Source: a bacterium (lineage in GTDB: Bacteria > Krumholzibacteriota > Krumholzibacteriia > LZORAL124-64-63). From it: a DNA stretch of 37,712 nt. Of the stretch, positions 27,865-37,043 are shown piece after piece. The stretch is taken from positions 1 through 37,712 of the forward strand of contig JADJYS010000020.1 in the NCBI GenBank assembly GCA_016719645.1, given 5' to 3'. A model generated the notes under the pieces. That model saw only the letters and a program-made list of their open reading frames with translations. It was not told the origin of the DNA and did not search any database. Positions within the stretch are counted from its first letter, which is position 1, and each line of letters starts with the position of its first letter. The position numbers and the translations under genes are program-made.

Positions 27865-29307
27865 ATGAAGAAGCTGTGCGGGCTGCTGGTCGGCCTGGCG
27901 ATGGTGCTCACGGCGGCGGGCGCCGCCGCCGAAACGGTGGCCGGCCTGCCGGTCCACGTGCAGAAGCTCGGCGAGGGGATCGTCAGGGTCTGGGTGGGGG
28001 ACCACATCTCCTCGACCGCGACGACGGCCTTCGCCACGCAGAAGGGCATCCTGGTCGTGGACACGACCGGCATCCCGGTGGTCGACCGCGCGCTGCGCGG
28101 GGTCATCGCGCGGGAGCTCGGCCGCGACGACTTCACGACGCTGGTCAACACCCACGAGCACGGCGACCACACCGGCGGCAACGCGGTCTACGCCGACTGC
28201 GAGATCGTCGGGCACGAGCTGGTCGCGGCCGGCATGAACGAGGCCCTGGCCGACCGCGACCGGGTCCTGCAGTGGTACGCGACCGGCATCCCCGAGGCGG
28301 AGGCGCGCCTCGCGGCCCTGCCCGCGGACGACCCGAGCCTGCCCAGCCTGCGCGAGGACCTGGCCCTGGACCGCCTGAACCGCGACGTCCTGCTGTCGGG
28401 CGAGCACGCGCCGCCGCCCACGCGCACCTTCGCCGACCGCCTCACGCTCGACATGGGCGACACCACCTTCGAGCTGTACTACACCGGCGGCATGCACACC
28501 GCGAGCGACATCGCCGTGTTCGTGCCCCGGCACGGCATCCTGATGACCGGCGACACGATGTCCGACCGCTGGCTGACCGACACCCCGGGCTGCCTGGCGT
28601 CCTTCATCGCGCGGCCGGGCGTGCGCCACGACTTCCCGAAGCTGCTGAAGAACTGGGAATACCTGGCGCAGCAGAAGGACCGCATCCGCCTGCTGGTGAC
28701 CGGCCACTGGAACGGCGAGCTGTCGTACGACGGGTTCGCGGCCCGGGTCGGCTACGTCCGGGCGCTGTGGGACGGCGTGCAGGCCGAGGTTGCGCGCGGC
28801 GCGACCCTCGAGTCGCTGTTCGCGACCTTCGCGCTGGACGCCCGCTTCCCCGAGCTGGCGCAGAGCCCCGGCTTCAACCGCAACAACCACGCCATGACGC
28901 TGATGGAGCTGTGGACCGTGACGACGGGCCAGACCTCGGCCGCCGACCGGCTCTTCGCGCTGATCGACGAGGGGGCCGGCGAGGCCGCCGTCCGCGAGGT
29001 CGTGGCGAGCCGCGGCGCCGAGCCCGCCCGCTACTTCTTCATGGAGGGCCAGCTCAACGCCTACGGCTACCGCTTCCTGCAGGCGGGGCGCGCGCCGCAG
29101 GCCGTGGCGATGTTCCGGGCGTACGCCGACCTCTTCCCGGAGTCGTGGAACGCCTACGACAGCCTGGGCGAGGGGCTGCTGGCCGTCGGGGACACCGACG
29201 GGGCGGTCGCGATGTACGAGAAGTCGCTGGCGCTCAACCCCGAGAACACGAACGGGCGCGACGTGCTGGCGCGGATCCGGGGCGGGGGGGCGACGGCGGC
29301 GCAGTGA
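27865..29307 (+). CDS. Exported metallo-beta-lactamase-fold hydrolase with TPR tail
   Basis: A 480-residue exported protein. Signal peptide (about 1-22), MBL domain (about 25-300) and two or more TPR-like repeats (about 385-470: YGYRFLQAGRAPQAVAMFRAY, AYDSLGEGLLAVGDTDGAVAMYEKSLALNPEN). The metal site is complete: NTHEHGDHTGG, GGMHTASD, MTGDTM and VTGHWN. It resembles SoxH-like or quinoprotein-relay MBL proteins, but the substrate is unknown. The ATG has GGGGAG nine bases upstream. A weak 7-bp hairpin (27813-27836) lies in the gap from the CDF gene and may end that transcript. Confidence 0.9.
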   Translation: MKKLCGLLVGLAMVLTAAGAAAETVAGLPVHVQKLGEGIVRVWVGDHISSTATTAFATQKGILVVDTTGIPVVDRALRGVIARELGRDDFTTLVNTHEHGDHTGGNAVYADCEIVGHELVAAGMNEALADRDRVLQWYATGIPEAEARLAALPADDPSLPSLREDLALDRLNRDVLLSGEHAPPPTRTFADRLTLDMGDTTFELYYTGGMHTASDIAVFVPRHGILMTGDTMSDRWLTDTPGCLASFIARPGVRHDFPKLLKNWEYLAQQKDRIRLLVTGHWNGELSYDGFAARVGYVRALWDGVQAEVARGATLESLFATFALDARFPELAQSPGFNRNNHAMTLMELWTVTTGQTSAADRLFALIDEGAGEAAVREVVASRGAEPARYFFMEGQLNAYGYRFLQAGRAPQAVAMFRAYADLFPESWNAYDSLGEGLLAVGDTDGAVAMYEKSLALNPENTNGRDVLARIRGGGATAAQ

Positions 29308-29370
29308 GCTGGGGGCGGCGGGAGCGCGCGCGCTCGGGCGGCATAAGTCGATGGGAAACTCGGTGTTTCG

Positions 29371-29444
29371 GTGACTCCGGTCACAGACGGGGTCTGGCTG
29401 AAAGAGGACTATGCGAATAGTCTTTCGGGAGGGGCGTGCCCCTC
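29371..29444 (+). ncRNA. Candidate structured leader with three tetraloop hairpins
   Basis: Three successive perfect or nearly perfect stems lie ahead of a secreted-protein gene: GTGAC-TCCG-GTCAC (29371-29384, a UNCG loop closed by C-G), GAAA(gag)GACTAT-GCGA-ATAGTCTTTC (29400-29426, a GNRA loop and three-base bulge), and GAGGGG-CGTG-CCCCTC (29429-29444). The start at 29488 is 44 bases beyond. I do not match it to a known riboswitch. The gap upstream (29308-29370) holds only a GC palindrome at 29322-29335. Confidence 0.4.
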
Positions 29445-29487
29445 TCCTGCCATTCCCAGTCCCCGACCGCGAGCCCGGGAGGCCGAC

Positions 29488-32106
29488 GTGCACAGATCCC
29501 CCATCTCGACCATCTGCCTGTTCCTGCTGATCGCGGCCACCGCCACGGCGCAGCCGTTGCCCGTCCTCGAACAGGGCCTGCTGCCCGGCGACGCCGCGGT
29601 GTCGGCGGCCACGGGCAGCCAGCAGGACCACGATGCCGCCCGGGGCGGCGACCTGACCCTGGTCGTCTGGTCGGACTTCCGCGGGCAGGAGGTCGGCGGC
29701 GGGACGGAGCAGAGCGGCGGCGACGTCTTCGGGATCCGCCTCGACGCGCAGGGCGCGCCGCTCGACGCCTCGCCGATCCTGATCGCCGGCGGCATGGGCC
29801 TGCAGGACCGCCCGTTCATCGCCTGGAACGGGGAGGCCTGGCTGGTCGTGTTCCGCTCCCAGGACCCGGTGGGCGGCTACTTCGAGTACCGCACGCGCGC
29901 GGTGCGCGTCTCGGCGCAGGGCCAGGTGCTCGACGCGACGCCCATCACCTTCCCGGCGACGCAGTTCGAGCCCAACGACATCGGCCTGAACGTGGCGGGG
30001 CAGGGCGGGCAGTGGCTCGTCACGCGCTGCATCTACCACAACGACGGCTACGGCACCTACCTGGCCGGCCAGCGCATCAACACCGCCGGCCAGCTGCTGG
30101 ACCCCACGCCGATCGTGATCATGGACTGGGTGTACGGGCCCACCAAGGCGGTCGTCGCCGACGGCGAGTACCTGGTCATCGGGCCCGACTGGTCCGACGG
30201 CGGCACGCTCAAGGCACGGCGCGTGGGGCTGAACGCGCAGCCGTTCGGCGCCTCGTTCACCGTGCCGGGCATGACCATCGCCGGCAGCGGCAGCGAGTAC
30301 TACGTCTCGTGGATCGTGGACTTCGGCACCCTGCTCGGCTCGCGCATGACCCTCGACGGCACGCTGCTGACGCCCGCGGGCACGGTGCTCGTGTCGGGCT
30401 TCACGCAGTACGACCACTCCACGCTGGCCCACGACGGCGCCCAGTGGTGGCTGGAGTGGGGCATCTCGGACATCCTGCGCACCGTGCGCATCGACGCGGC
30501 CGGCAACGTGCTGGACCCGAACGGCGGCGTGCTGCTGCCGATCGTCATCGGCGGCAACGTCAACACGGCCTACGGACCGCTCATGACCGGCCGGGTCGGC
30601 GGCGGCGTGCACCTGTTCTGGTACGACCTGCGCGTCGCGCTGGGCTACGACACCAACGTCTTCAAGCTGCCCATCAGCGCGGGCAACGTGCCGGGCACCG
30701 AGAGCAGCGTCTCGACCGGCACGCGCAGCCAGCGCACGCCCGACTTCGCGCAGGGACCCGGCGGCCAGACGGCGCTGGTCTTCGTCAGCGAGGCGGCCCA
30801 CGACGACCGCGTGCTGCTGCACTTCCTGGACGCGGACGGGCAGCCGCTGTCCGCCGAGCCGCTCGAGGTCGCCGCGTCCGCGAGCATCGGCCAGACCGGC
30901 GTCGCCTGGAACGGCGCGCTCTACCTGGTGACCTGGGACGACGGCACGCTCGGGGTGCGGGCGCGGCGGCTGAACGCCGACGGCTCCTTCGTCGACCCCG
31001 CGCCGTTCAACGTCATGCCGGGGTTCGACCCCGACGTCGAGGCCCTGGGCGAGGACTTCCTGATCGCCACGGCGCGCTACGCGGGCTACCCGCAGTACAT
31101 CGACACCTGGATGCGCATCGTCGACGGGCCGACCGGCGCCTTCCAGAACGCCGCCACGGTCATCGGCGGCGGCTACGTGAACGTGGGCCCGCGCGTGCGC
31201 CAGGACGGGTCGCGCTGGATCGTGACCTACCACAGCCACTGGTCGCACGACAGCAGCAACTCGGACGCGATCTACAACTTCGTGAGCCCGAACGGCACCT
31301 TCACGTCGGCGGCCAACCCCGCGACGACCTCGGGCTCGGCCGGCACGCCGGACGTGGCCTTCTCGGGCCAGAAGTACCTGTTCGTGTGGCGGAACAACTC
31401 GCTGTCCAACGCCAACAACTACATCGCCGGGCGGCTCATGAACGCCGACGGCACGTTCCCGGGCGGCAACTTCACGATCGCCGAGGCGGCGGGCCGCCAG
31501 CTGCGGCCGGTCGTGGGCTGGGACGGCGCGACCTTCGTGGTCGCCTGGGACGACCAGCGCCACCAGGACTCGTTCTTCGACGCGCGGACGGACGTCTACG
31601 GCGCGCGGGTCAGCGAGGCCGGCGCGGTGCTCGACCCGGCGGGCTTCCCGATCCAGGTCGGCGCCCAGGGCGACGCCACCGCCGCGATCCTGAGCCGCAC
31701 CGACGGCGTCAACCTGGTGGCCTGCGCCAGGTTCACGACGACGATGCCGTACGACTCGTACCGCATCGGGGTCTCGAAGCTGGGCACGAGCACGTTGGCG
31801 ACCGGCGTTGGGCCGCTGGCGCGGCCGTTCCTGCGCGGCAACGCGCCCAACCCGTTCAACCCCCGCACGGCGTTCAGCTTCACGCTGGACCGCGACGCGC
31901 AGGTGTCGCTGGCCGTGTTCGACCTGCGCGGCCACCGCGTGCGCACGATCGTGGAGCAGCGGCTGGCCGCGGGGAACTACGACGGGGTGTACGCGTGGGA
32001 CGGGAACGACGAGCAGGGCAGGGCGGCCACGAGCGGGACCTACCTGTACCGGATGACGACCGATGGGGGCTACAGCGAATCCCGCCGGATGACACTGCTG
32101 AAATAG
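29488..32106 (+). CDS. Secreted beta-propeller-like protein with FlgD/T9SS-type C-terminal module
   Basis: An 872-residue exported protein starting at a GTG with GGGAGG upstream and a short signal peptide (ICLFLLIAATATAQP). The body repeats a pattern like VAWNGALYLVTWDD...VRARRLNADGSFVDPAP (also near DVFGIRLDAQGAPLDASP and VYGARVSEAGAVLDPAG), which suggests blades of a propeller. The last ~95 residues are the sorting-type module: NAPNPFNPRTAFSF, LAVFDLRGHRVRT, YAWDGNDEQGRAATSGTYLYR, ending SRRMTLLK. It is intact and serves as the template for the broken copies at 24240-24548 and 36660-36940. Function unknown; cell surface or secreted. Confidence 0.9.
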   Translation: MHRSPISTICLFLLIAATATAQPLPVLEQGLLPGDAAVSAATGSQQDHDAARGGDLTLVVWSDFRGQEVGGGTEQSGGDVFGIRLDAQGAPLDASPILIAGGMGLQDRPFIAWNGEAWLVVFRSQDPVGGYFEYRTRAVRVSAQGQVLDATPITFPATQFEPNDIGLNVAGQGGQWLVTRCIYHNDGYGTYLAGQRINTAGQLLDPTPIVIMDWVYGPTKAVVADGEYLVIGPDWSDGGTLKARRVGLNAQPFGASFTVPGMTIAGSGSEYYVSWIVDFGTLLGSRMTLDGTLLTPAGTVLVSGFTQYDHSTLAHDGAQWWLEWGISDILRTVRIDAAGNVLDPNGGVLLPIVIGGNVNTAYGPLMTGRVGGGVHLFWYDLRVALGYDTNVFKLPISAGNVPGTESSVSTGTRSQRTPDFAQGPGGQTALVFVSEAAHDDRVLLHFLDADGQPLSAEPLEVAASASIGQTGVAWNGALYLVTWDDGTLGVRARRLNADGSFVDPAPFNVMPGFDPDVEALGEDFLIATARYAGYPQYIDTWMRIVDGPTGAFQNAATVIGGGYVNVGPRVRQDGSRWIVTYHSHWSHDSSNSDAIYNFVSPNGTFTSAANPATTSGSAGTPDVAFSGQKYLFVWRNNSLSNANNYIAGRLMNADGTFPGGNFTIAEAAGRQLRPVVGWDGATFVVAWDDQRHQDSFFDARTDVYGARVSEAGAVLDPAGFPIQVGAQGDATAAILSRTDGVNLVACARFTTTMPYDSYRIGVSKLGTSTLATGVGPLARPFLRGNAPNPFNPRTAFSFTLDRDAQVSLAVFDLRGHRVRTIVEQRLAAGNYDGVYAWDGNDEQGRAATSGTYLYRMTTDGGYSESRRMTLLK

Positions 32107-32130
32107 GATCTGCACCAATGCGGGTAGGGG

Positions 32131-32154
32131 GCGGGCGGGGGTGACCCCGCCCGC
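32131..32154 (+). terminator. GC hairpin, repeat of the 24571 terminator
   Basis: GCGGGCGGGG-GTGA-CCCCGCCCGC, 25 bases after the stop at 32106. Same core and position as at 24571-24600, but with no T-run. Confidence 0.7.
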
Positions 32155-32193
32155 TCTGCGTGTGGGTAAATGGTATTGCGACCCAAATGGTCT

Positions 32194-32221
32194 TTGGAGT
32201 TCATTTGTCTTGTGATAAGAT
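32194..32221 (+). promoter_or_regulatory. Promoter for the large lipoprotein
   Basis: TTGGAG (32194-32199), a 16-base spacer and TAAGAT (32216-32221) preceded by TGA; 66 bases ahead of the ATG, in a locally AT-rich stretch. Confidence 0.6.
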
Positions 32222-32287
32222 CGACGCCCGCCATCGAAGATCCGGTTCCCATGTCTTGACCATTGATATCAACAGAGGATGTGACCC

Positions 32288-34702
32288 ATGTCGCTGCGTC
32301 GGTTCCCCGTGCTGTTGTCGATCTTCGTGCTGCTGTCCCTGCTGACGCACGCCGGTTGCGGCGGCGGCGATTCTCCCGGCACGCCCGACCCCGAGCCGCA
32401 GCCGGTCCCCGTGACGGGCAGCGTGACCCTGCCGGCCGGCTTCCCGGCCGAGGCCGGGCCGCTGACCATCGTGTGCGGCGCCGGCGGCGCCGGCGTGGGG
32501 GGCGACGGCGCGTTCACGGTGCTCACCGGCGACGGCAGCGCGCAGCTCGCCGTGGTCCGGGGCGCGGACGGGCCGCTGCTGCTGGGCTGGATCGCAGAGG
32601 ACGCGGCCGCGGTCGGCGCGCGCAGCACGGCCGAGGCGCTGCTGTTCTTCGCGCTGGGGACCTGGCTGCTGCCGGACGAGGGGCAGATCGCGGTGCGCGG
32701 GCTGATCGGGGACCTGGGCGAGGAGCTGGACGCGCTCGAGGCGGCCGTCGCGGCGGCGGCCGTCGCCCACCCGACGGGCCTGGCCGAGTCGCAGCCCGCC
32801 GTGCAGCAGGCGCTCGCGGACGCGGCGGCGGCCGTCACCGCCGAGACCGGCGAGAAGGGCGTGATCGTCGAGCCCGCCGGGGAGCGCAGCGGCATCGCGG
32901 TGCTGAACCAGGGCGGCATCAACACCCTCACGCTCAAGAACTCGTACCGCCGGCGCGCGGTGGTCTTCGTGCAGCGCACGGCGTGGATCGGCCAGGACGA
33001 CGTGCACCACGAACTCGCGGAGCCGGCCACGTCGTTCGAGCTGCCGCCGGTCGGCGGGTTCGCGGGCGTGCTGGGCACCATCGGCGGCTGGCTGGCCGGC
33101 GACGTCGCCTACACGCCGGTGGTGAGCGACCCGCTGCCGCTGGAGCTGTGGCCCGACAGCAAGATCACCGAGTACACGGTCAAGGCGGGCGGCGCCAGCC
33201 CGCCCGGCGATACGGAGGCGTGGCTCACGCCGGCCGAGAACGCGGCGATCGAACTGGTCGCGATCCGCACGGTCGTGCTGGACTTCTTCGTGCCGCTGAT
33301 GGTCAACATCGCGGCCACCTCGAACCAGCTCGGCGAGCTCGACGACATCCTGGGCGCGGAGCAGGGCACGGGCGCCGAGGTCGTCGCCTTCGTCTCCTAC
33401 TGCAAGGACAACGTGCCCGCGATGTGGACCCACGTCCAGGAGCGCGACTACGGCGCCGCGGCGCTCGACCTGTTCGGAGCGGCGGCGACCACGCCCGTGT
33501 TCCAGCAGACGCTCTGCGACTTCCTGGAGCACCTGCTGGTGCGGGGCGGCCTGAACCCGGCGAACGCCGCCGCCGCCCTGGGCAACGCCGCCTCCTACCT
33601 GAACCTCGTGGGCTGGATCAACATCGCCGGCAACTACATGGACTCGATCATCGTGGCCAGCCAGATCGCGCTCTCCCACCACGCCGATCTGTGGGACGTG
33701 CGGGCGACGCAGCCCACGGTCCACCTCAGCTCGTCGCCGACCGCGATGTACCAGTACGACGAGGCCGATTCGCTGTGGGTGCACGTGGCGGACGAGCTGG
33801 AGGACCCGCAGGGCTGGGCCTTCGCCTACCACTGGCGCTGCGACGGCGTCGCCGGCACGCTCGTCGACCCGGCGCACCCCGAGGACCGGGACAACGACTT
33901 CACGACCAGCCGCCGCAGCGTCGGCTACGTCGCCGACGGGGGCGCGCCGGGCACCGAGCGCATCATCGTCGAGGTCGCGATCACCGAGGGCGGCGAGCTG
34001 ACGCCCGTCGGCGCCGACACGCTGACGCTGACGGTCGGCGCGCGCACCCTGGCCCTGACGCCGGTCACGACCAACGTCGCCGCCGACGCCGTGCGCTGGT
34101 TCGAGGCGAAGCTCACGCCGCCGCTGCCGGAGGGCGCCGAGACCGTCTACGCCTGGTCGGGCGGCGGCAGCGCGGGCGACCTGCGCTCGGCCGACGGCAC
34201 CCCCGTTCCCTGCGAGACCGCCGACGCCCGCGCCACCTACCACGCCGGCCTGGCGGCCGGCAGCGACGAGGTGCACGTCACCGTGTACCGGGTGCTCGAG
34301 GGCGGCGCGCGGCGCAGCCTGGGCACGGCCAGCGCCACGGCCACGGTGCGGCCCGACATGATCGAGGGGCGGCTCGTCGGGTACCTGTGGCTCTACCCGG
34401 AAGAGCACCGCTTCGTGGCCCCGCTGTACGTGGAGTTCAACCTGCAGCCGGGCGTCGAGCACTACCAGGTGCACGGCTACAACTTCGTGGACTTCACCGG
34501 CTACTACGGCAACGAGTACCTGAGGAACGGCCCGCCCTTCAACTCGCACGACACGCAGACCGAGACGGTGTACCGCCTCCTGCTGGCCGGCCTCGGCGGC
34601 AGCATGGACCCGCTCAACCCGCCGAACGAGGAGACGTCGGGACTGAACTGGAACCGCTCGCGGTTCGCGGGCAGCGTCTGGGAGGTTTGGCCGCTGGATT
34701 GA
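32288..34702 (+). CDS. Large lipoprotein of unknown function
   Basis: An 804-residue lipoprotein with lipobox LTHAGC (Cys at about 24) followed by a Gly/Pro-rich linker. The N-terminal part (about 40-110) has a beta pattern (GSVTLPAGFPAEAGPLTIVCGA). A helical stretch follows (about 110-215, then 310-470). The C-terminal third has Ig-like strands (VHLSSSPTAMYQYDEADSLWVHVADEL, VYAWSGGGSAGDLRSADGT). No enzyme motif is visible, and I do not recognise the family. The ATG has AGAGGA nine bases upstream and a promoter at 32194-32221. No hairpin follows. The gap 34703-34876 holds only a weak -10 (TATTAT, 34773-34778). Confidence 0.85.
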   Translation: MSLRRFPVLLSIFVLLSLLTHAGCGGGDSPGTPDPEPQPVPVTGSVTLPAGFPAEAGPLTIVCGAGGAGVGGDGAFTVLTGDGSAQLAVVRGADGPLLLGWIAEDAAAVGARSTAEALLFFALGTWLLPDEGQIAVRGLIGDLGEELDALEAAVAAAAVAHPTGLAESQPAVQQALADAAAAVTAETGEKGVIVEPAGERSGIAVLNQGGINTLTLKNSYRRRAVVFVQRTAWIGQDDVHHELAEPATSFELPPVGGFAGVLGTIGGWLAGDVAYTPVVSDPLPLELWPDSKITEYTVKAGGASPPGDTEAWLTPAENAAIELVAIRTVVLDFFVPLMVNIAATSNQLGELDDILGAEQGTGAEVVAFVSYCKDNVPAMWTHVQERDYGAAALDLFGAAATTPVFQQTLCDFLEHLLVRGGLNPANAAAALGNAASYLNLVGWINIAGNYMDSIIVASQIALSHHADLWDVRATQPTVHLSSSPTAMYQYDEADSLWVHVADELEDPQGWAFAYHWRCDGVAGTLVDPAHPEDRDNDFTTSRRSVGYVADGGAPGTERIIVEVAITEGGELTPVGADTLTLTVGARTLALTPVTTNVAADAVRWFEAKLTPPLPEGAETVYAWSGGGSAGDLRSADGTPVPCETADARATYHAGLAAGSDEVHVTVYRVLEGGARRSLGTASATATVRPDMIEGRLVGYLWLYPEEHRFVAPLYVEFNLQPGVEHYQVHGYNFVDFTGYYGNEYLRNGPPFNSHDTQTETVYRLLLAGLGGSMDPLNPPNEETSGLNWNRSRFAGSVWEVWPLD

Positions 34703-34876
34703 GGGGGAACCTCGACCGCAGTATTTGCACTATCATGCCGCCCACACCTGAACGTGACGGGGTTTTTGGCCATATTATCAAAAATCCAAGTGACTGCGCA
34801 GTATCAAAAGCAGTAGCATCATCCGCAGGGGTTCTCAGCCATCCGACATCCCATCCATTCGCGGGAGGACATCGCC

Positions 34877-36940
34877 ATGTTCCAGCGCTTCGTCGTCCCC
34901 GCCGCCCGGCTGCTGATGGCTGCCGGGCTCGTCATGTGGCCCGCCGCCGCTTCCGCCTGGGAGATGCTCTCCTACCAGGACGATCCCGTGGACCTGGCGG
35001 TCGACGAGTCGCTGGACATCACGGCCGCGAGCGTGGAGCAGCAGGGCGGCCGGCTGCTGTTCACGATCGCGCTGCGCGGGGACGTGCCCGCGAGCCTGCC
35101 CGGGGCGGACGACAGCCAGACCTACCTGTGGTACGTGGACGCCGACGAGGATCCGTCCACCGGCCAGAACCACGGCGCGGTGGGCAGCGAGTTCAACGTG
35201 CGGGCGGTGGTCGGGGAGACCTACGGCGGCGGCTGGGTGGACATCACCGGCGGGATGCCGGGCGGGGGCGTGGGGACCGTCACGGTCGAGGGGTCGGTCG
35301 TCTTCATCAGCGTCTGGATGGACCAGATCGGCAACGCGGCCAGCTTCAACTGGCGCTGCGCGACGTTCAAGGTCATCGACGGGAACTACACGTTCGGCAA
35401 CTCCGACACCCAGGTCAGCAACGCCGTGACGCTGCCGTACACGCCGCCGGCGACGGTGACGGTCACGACGCCGATCCTGCAGCTGTGCCCCAGCGGGCCG
35501 GCCACGGGCCAGCTCGAGCTGGAGATCCGCGACGCCAACGGGGCGCTGCTGCCGCCCGAGGAGCACTTCGTCGCCTACCGCAGCACCAACCCGGACGTCG
35601 CCACGGTCGACGCCGACGGGCTGGTGACCGCCATCGTGCCGCCGGCCGAGCACTGGCAGACGCCGTACGTCGACGTGACGGTCGACGGGGTCATGGCCGG
35701 CAACTCGGCGGTCATCCGGGTGAACGCCTTCGACCCCGGGGTGACGCACCGGCAGACCGCGGCGTCCAACGTGACGTTCGTGATGCCGGACGTGATCGAG
35801 GGGGTGGACCTCGCGGCGCTGACCGCGCAGTACGAGGTGGTCCACGCCACCGACGCGGCGTTCCTGGCGCAGGCGATCGGCGTGGGGCCCGACCGCACGG
35901 ACTGGACGACGCAGTACCTGGTGCTGGACGTGGCCACCGACCCCGTGACGTCGGTCTGCGGGGCCAGCGGGAACCCGGTGCGGCTGGGGTGGCTGTGGGG
36001 CCAGCCGCAGCACAACACCTGCTACATCATCAACGACCCGGCGAACCGCCGGCCGCAGTGGTTCGTGATGTGGCACGAGCTGGGGCACAACTTCACCTGC
36101 TCGTGCAACGCGTTCAACATGTTCCTGTGGACGCCGTCGCCGCAGCACAACACGACGTACGGGGAGGGGTTGGCGTCGCTGGGGGCGCTTTGGAGCTGGC
36201 GGATGGCGATGGATTATCCGAGCGATCTGGGGGCGGCGGCGCGGGCGGACATCGATGGGCACTTCTGCGACTACTGGGGGAACTTCCAGGACGCTCTGGC
36301 GGCTTACAAGGCGAATGGGCGGGATTATGCGACGATCGACGCCGATGTGCTGGATGGGATCCTGCTGGAGATGTGGGGGACTTACGGGGTGAAGTGCTGG
36401 TTCGATCTGTTCAGCACGTTCCTGCCTTCGCAGGAGGCGATCCCGGTGGCGATGGATTCGGTGGAGAAGCAGGCGACTTGGTTCGTGGCGGCGATGAGTG
36501 CTTCGGTGGGGGAGGATTTGCGGGAGCTGTTCGTCGACGAGTATGGGTTCCCGATCGACGAGGATGCCTGGCCGGAGATCATGAGCGTGGTGCAGGGGCG
36601 GGTGGATGCGCGGGATTTCTATTCGGTGGGGGTTGGGGGACGCCGGCGGTGGTGGTAGTGGCGGGGGCGCGGCTGTTGCCTAATGTGCCGGATCCCCTTC
36701 AATCCCAGCACCTCGATCGGGTTTGTGCGCCATCCGTGCCGCGGGCGCCCGGGCGGTGATGAGCCGGGGGGGGGGGGCGGGGGGGGGGGGGGGCGGAGGG
36801 GAGGCGGGGGATCTCCAGATGGGGGGGTTTGGGACGGGCGAAGTGACCAGGGACGGCAAGTCACCAGTGGGGACTACATCCTGCGACTGTCAACGAATGA
36901 AGGCCCCGCGAGTGCGCGAAAAGTACTGCTGGTGCGATGA
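34877..36940 (+). CDS. Secreted gluzincin-type metallopeptidase with broken C-terminal sorting module
   Basis: An exported protein (signal peptide about 1-27, ending ASA). A beta domain (about 45-190) and a BIG2-like Ig domain (about 200-285, NPDVATVDADGLVTAI) precede a zinc protease domain (about 300-560). Its site is HELGH (His400, Glu401, His404), and Glu430 in YGEGLASLG fits the third ligand, a gluzincin arrangement. The first frame stops at 36658. One extra G near 36635 and further extra bases up to the poly-G at 36766-36793 hide the tail: ARLLPNVP, PFNPSTSIGF, then VWDGRSDQGRQVTSGDYILRLST...KVLLVR* ending 36940. This is the same sorting module as at 29488-32106. The ATG has GGGAGGA. Third-position base use changes from about 36150 on. 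Confidence 0.82.
36766..36793. other. G homopolymer block inside a conserved domain
   Basis: Twelve G (36766-36777), C, then fifteen G (36779-36793). It falls where the sorting module of the gluzincin gene should encode about 25 conserved residues, so it is almost surely an error or a damaging expansion rather than a functional tract. Confidence 0.8.
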
Positions 36941-37043
36941 GCTAATGAATTCTACAAGCATATTATGTTAGCATCCCTGTCGCATGGATCCCGTCAGCCC
37001 TAGGCGCCGCGCGAGCACTCGTGTCTGGATGGACGGAAGATCG

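Noticed and set aside
29341..29430. Cobalamin riboswitch suggested by GGGAAACTCGGTG
   Set aside because: The following conserved core of that class is missing and the spacing does not fit.
27790..32118. A 1442-residue minus-strand reading frame
   Set aside because: Antisense of the MBL/TPR and propeller-like genes; no recognisable domain and no start context.
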